Of a DNA stretch of 42,454 nucleotides, positions 41,397-42,454 are shown piece by piece. The notes beneath the pieces were generated by a model. That model ran no database searches, was not told the origin of the DNA, and saw only the letters and a list, made by a program, of their open reading frames with translations. Position 1 is the first letter of the stretch; each line of letters opens with the position of its first letter. The stretch covers positions 1 to 42,454 of the forward strand of contig NZ_AUCP01000060.1 in NCBI RefSeq assembly GCF_000429825.1, written 5' to 3'. This DNA is from Cohnella thermotolerans DSM 17683. GTDB taxonomy: Bacteria > Bacillota > Bacilli > Paenibacillales > Paenibacillaceae. Position numbers and translations under genes: made by a program.

Positions 41397-42281
41397 ATGC
41401 AAAGCTCGGTTGCTTTACGAGAAGATCAAAGGCTTGCTTTCAAACGCAAATTCTATCGTTCGCTGGCCGGCTTCGTTCTTTGGTGTTTCCTGCTGGCCAT
41501 GGCGGTGTTTACGCTGTTCCCGGTTGTGATGACGGTTCTCGGCTCGTTCAAGAGCAATATGGAACTGGCTTCCGGAGCGACATTGCTGCCTCGTCAGTGG
41601 CATTTTACGAACTATGCGGAGGCTTGGAAACAAGCGAATTTCTCCGTGTATACATGGAACAGCTTGTTTGTCAGCGCCGCTTCGACTGTAGGGACCTTGC
41701 TGGTCGCTTCCATGGCAGGGTACGCGGTGGATAGAAGAAGCTTCGCGGGAAAGCGGCTGTTGGTGTTCATCCAGGCTTCGACCATGTTCATATCCATCGG
41801 CGCTGTCGTCTTGCGTCCGCAATTCGAGCTGATGGTGAAGCTGAACCTGCATACATCGCTGTGGGGTGTCGTGCTGATCTTGATAAGCGCGCATGCCTCC
41901 ACATTTTTTATCCTGCTGGGCTTCTTCAAAGCCATTCCGCGCGATCTCGATGAAGCGGCCACGATCGACGGCTGCAGCTTCGCGGGCATCTATTGGCGAA
42001 TCGTACTCCCGCTCTTAACGCCGGGACTCGGCGTCGGCGCTTTGTTTGCCTTCCGGGCGGCTTGGAATGAATATATTTTACCGCTTGTGTTTACGATGAA
42101 CAATCCGGCACAGCAAACGCTGACCGTCGGGTTGGCCAACCTGCGTTACACGAACAGCGCGGCCATGCAAACGCAACTGATGATGGCCGGTGCCTGTCTG
42201 TCGATGCTCCCGCTTCTCATCGTGTATTTGTTCGCCAACAAGACGTTTATGCAGGTTACAGCGGGCTCGGTTAAGGGGTGA
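41397..42281 (+). CDS. ABC sugar transporter permease, MalG/UgpE type
   Basis: The 294-residue protein has an N-terminal charged tail and six membrane segments. The EAA loop is D-L-D-E-A-A-T-I-D-G-C-S-F-A-G-I-Y-W-R-I-V-L-P near residues 180-203, and the protein ends in T-A-G-S-V-K-G. It is the second channel half of the importer. AGGCGGTGA lies upstream of the ATG, 13 bases after the preceding stop. A terminator follows, so it closes the operon. Confidence 0.92.
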   Translation: MQSSVALREDQRLAFKRKFYRSLAGFVLWCFLLAMAVFTLFPVVMTVLGSFKSNMELASGATLLPRQWHFTNYAEAWKQANFSVYTWNSLFVSAASTVGTLLVASMAGYAVDRRSFAGKRLLVFIQASTMFISIGAVVLRPQFELMVKLNLHTSLWGVVLILISAHASTFFILLGFFKAIPRDLDEAATIDGCSFAGIYWRIVLPLLTPGLGVGALFAFRAAWNEYILPLVFTMNNPAQQTLTVGLANLRYTNSAAMQTQLMMAGACLSMLPLLIVYLFANKTFMQVTAGSVKG

Positions 42282-42333
42282 GGCGCATCGAATGCGGCGT
42301 CGGCTCAGGCGAGGACTGTTGCGATCATCTGGA

Positions 42334-42358
42334 AGGACACCTATACGGTGTCTTTTTT
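42334..42358 (+). terminator. Terminator of the second sugar-uptake operon
   Basis: AGGACACC and GGTGTCTT pair around a short loop, followed by a T run, about 50 bases past the last permease. Confidence 0.8.
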
Positions 42359-42433
42359 GACATTATAGAATTTATAAATTTTGGGGTGGGAGCATGTCTT
42401 CCGCCTGATTTCTGTTTTTGGTAAGGTTAGGAT

Positions 42434-42454
42434 ATGGAGACGAACATTTTGAAA
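42434..42454 (+). CDS. Possible start of the next gene (partial)
   Basis: An ATG with an upstream AAGG-type site opens a frame (M-E-T-N-I-L-K) that runs off the right edge. Seven codons are too few to identify anything. Confidence 0.25.

Noticed and set aside
42357..42380. TTGACA and TATAAAT near the right edge as a promoter
   Set aside because: The spacer is about 10 bases, too short for a sigma-A promoter.
1..42454. CRISPR arrays, tRNA or rRNA genes, phage integration sites
   Set aside because: No regularly spaced repeats, cloverleaf-like sequences, rRNA-like blocks or integrase genes were seen. The mobile DNA is limited to IS elements and their scraps.

Overview
The window looks like the chromosome of a spore-forming Paenibacillaceae-type Firmicute (Paenibacillus, Cohnella or a relative). 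The evidence is a CwlJ spore-cortex hydrolase, Lpl/Ytc-type sugar ABC transporters without their own ATPase, YesM/YesN-type two-component proteins, a membrane-spanning AraC regulator, and strong AGGAGG-type ribosome binding sites with a moderately high G+C content. No rRNA, tRNA, CRISPR array or phage module was recognised.

Bases 1-5,000 are a decayed region: a transposase tail (IS1182 type), a chimeric ISNCY/IS701 remnant, and gutted remains of an indolepyruvate-decarboxylase-type gene and of an imine-reductase-type gene. Intact cwlJ, a secreted major-royal-jelly/Yellow-family protein and a DJ-1/PfpI protein lie among them. Bases 4,960-8,720 hold a secreted PhoX-type phosphatase and a two-domain multicopper oxidase, both carrying copper-amine-oxidase-like accessory domains.

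Bases 9,043-13,183 are a minus-strand sugar-acid catabolic locus: FadR-type GntR regulator, zinc polyol/L-idonate-type dehydrogenase, KduD/IdnO-like reductase and GntP-family permease. A 21-bp operator-like sequence with the core TTGTCGACAA occurs upstream of both the first structural gene and the regulator. In the regulator promoter it lies just downstream of a good -10/-35 pair, and a cre-like site overlaps the -35.

Bases 13,200-18,365 hold an IS4 scrap and an ExaC/AldB-type aldehyde dehydrogenase split by a complete 2,475-bp IS21-family element. The element has matching TGTAACCG ends and a CATAAA target duplication, and removing it restores a 506-codon gene. Its usual DUF779 partner follows. 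A two-gene membrane unit (zinc ribbon plus DUF2085) comes next.

Bases 19,619-34,957 form a glycan-utilisation locus: AraC regulator, divergent FAD-dependent oxidoreductase with a discoidin-like C-terminus, Lpl-type permeases and binding lipoprotein, a YesS-like membrane AraC regulator, a secreted multidomain clan-GH-A (agarase/GH50-like) hydrolase, an unrecognised 562-residue protein, and a GH105 unsaturated-uronyl hydrolase. The likely flow is extracellular cleavage, uptake of acidic oligosaccharides, and cytoplasmic removal of the unsaturated uronyl end. The substrate is unknown, and the unrecognised protein is the best candidate for a new enzyme.

Bases 35,519-42,281 hold a second sugar-uptake system: YesM-type kinase, YesN-type regulator, binding lipoprotein and two permeases, with an IS5-type scrap upstream and a terminator downstream. 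A possible next gene starts at the right edge.
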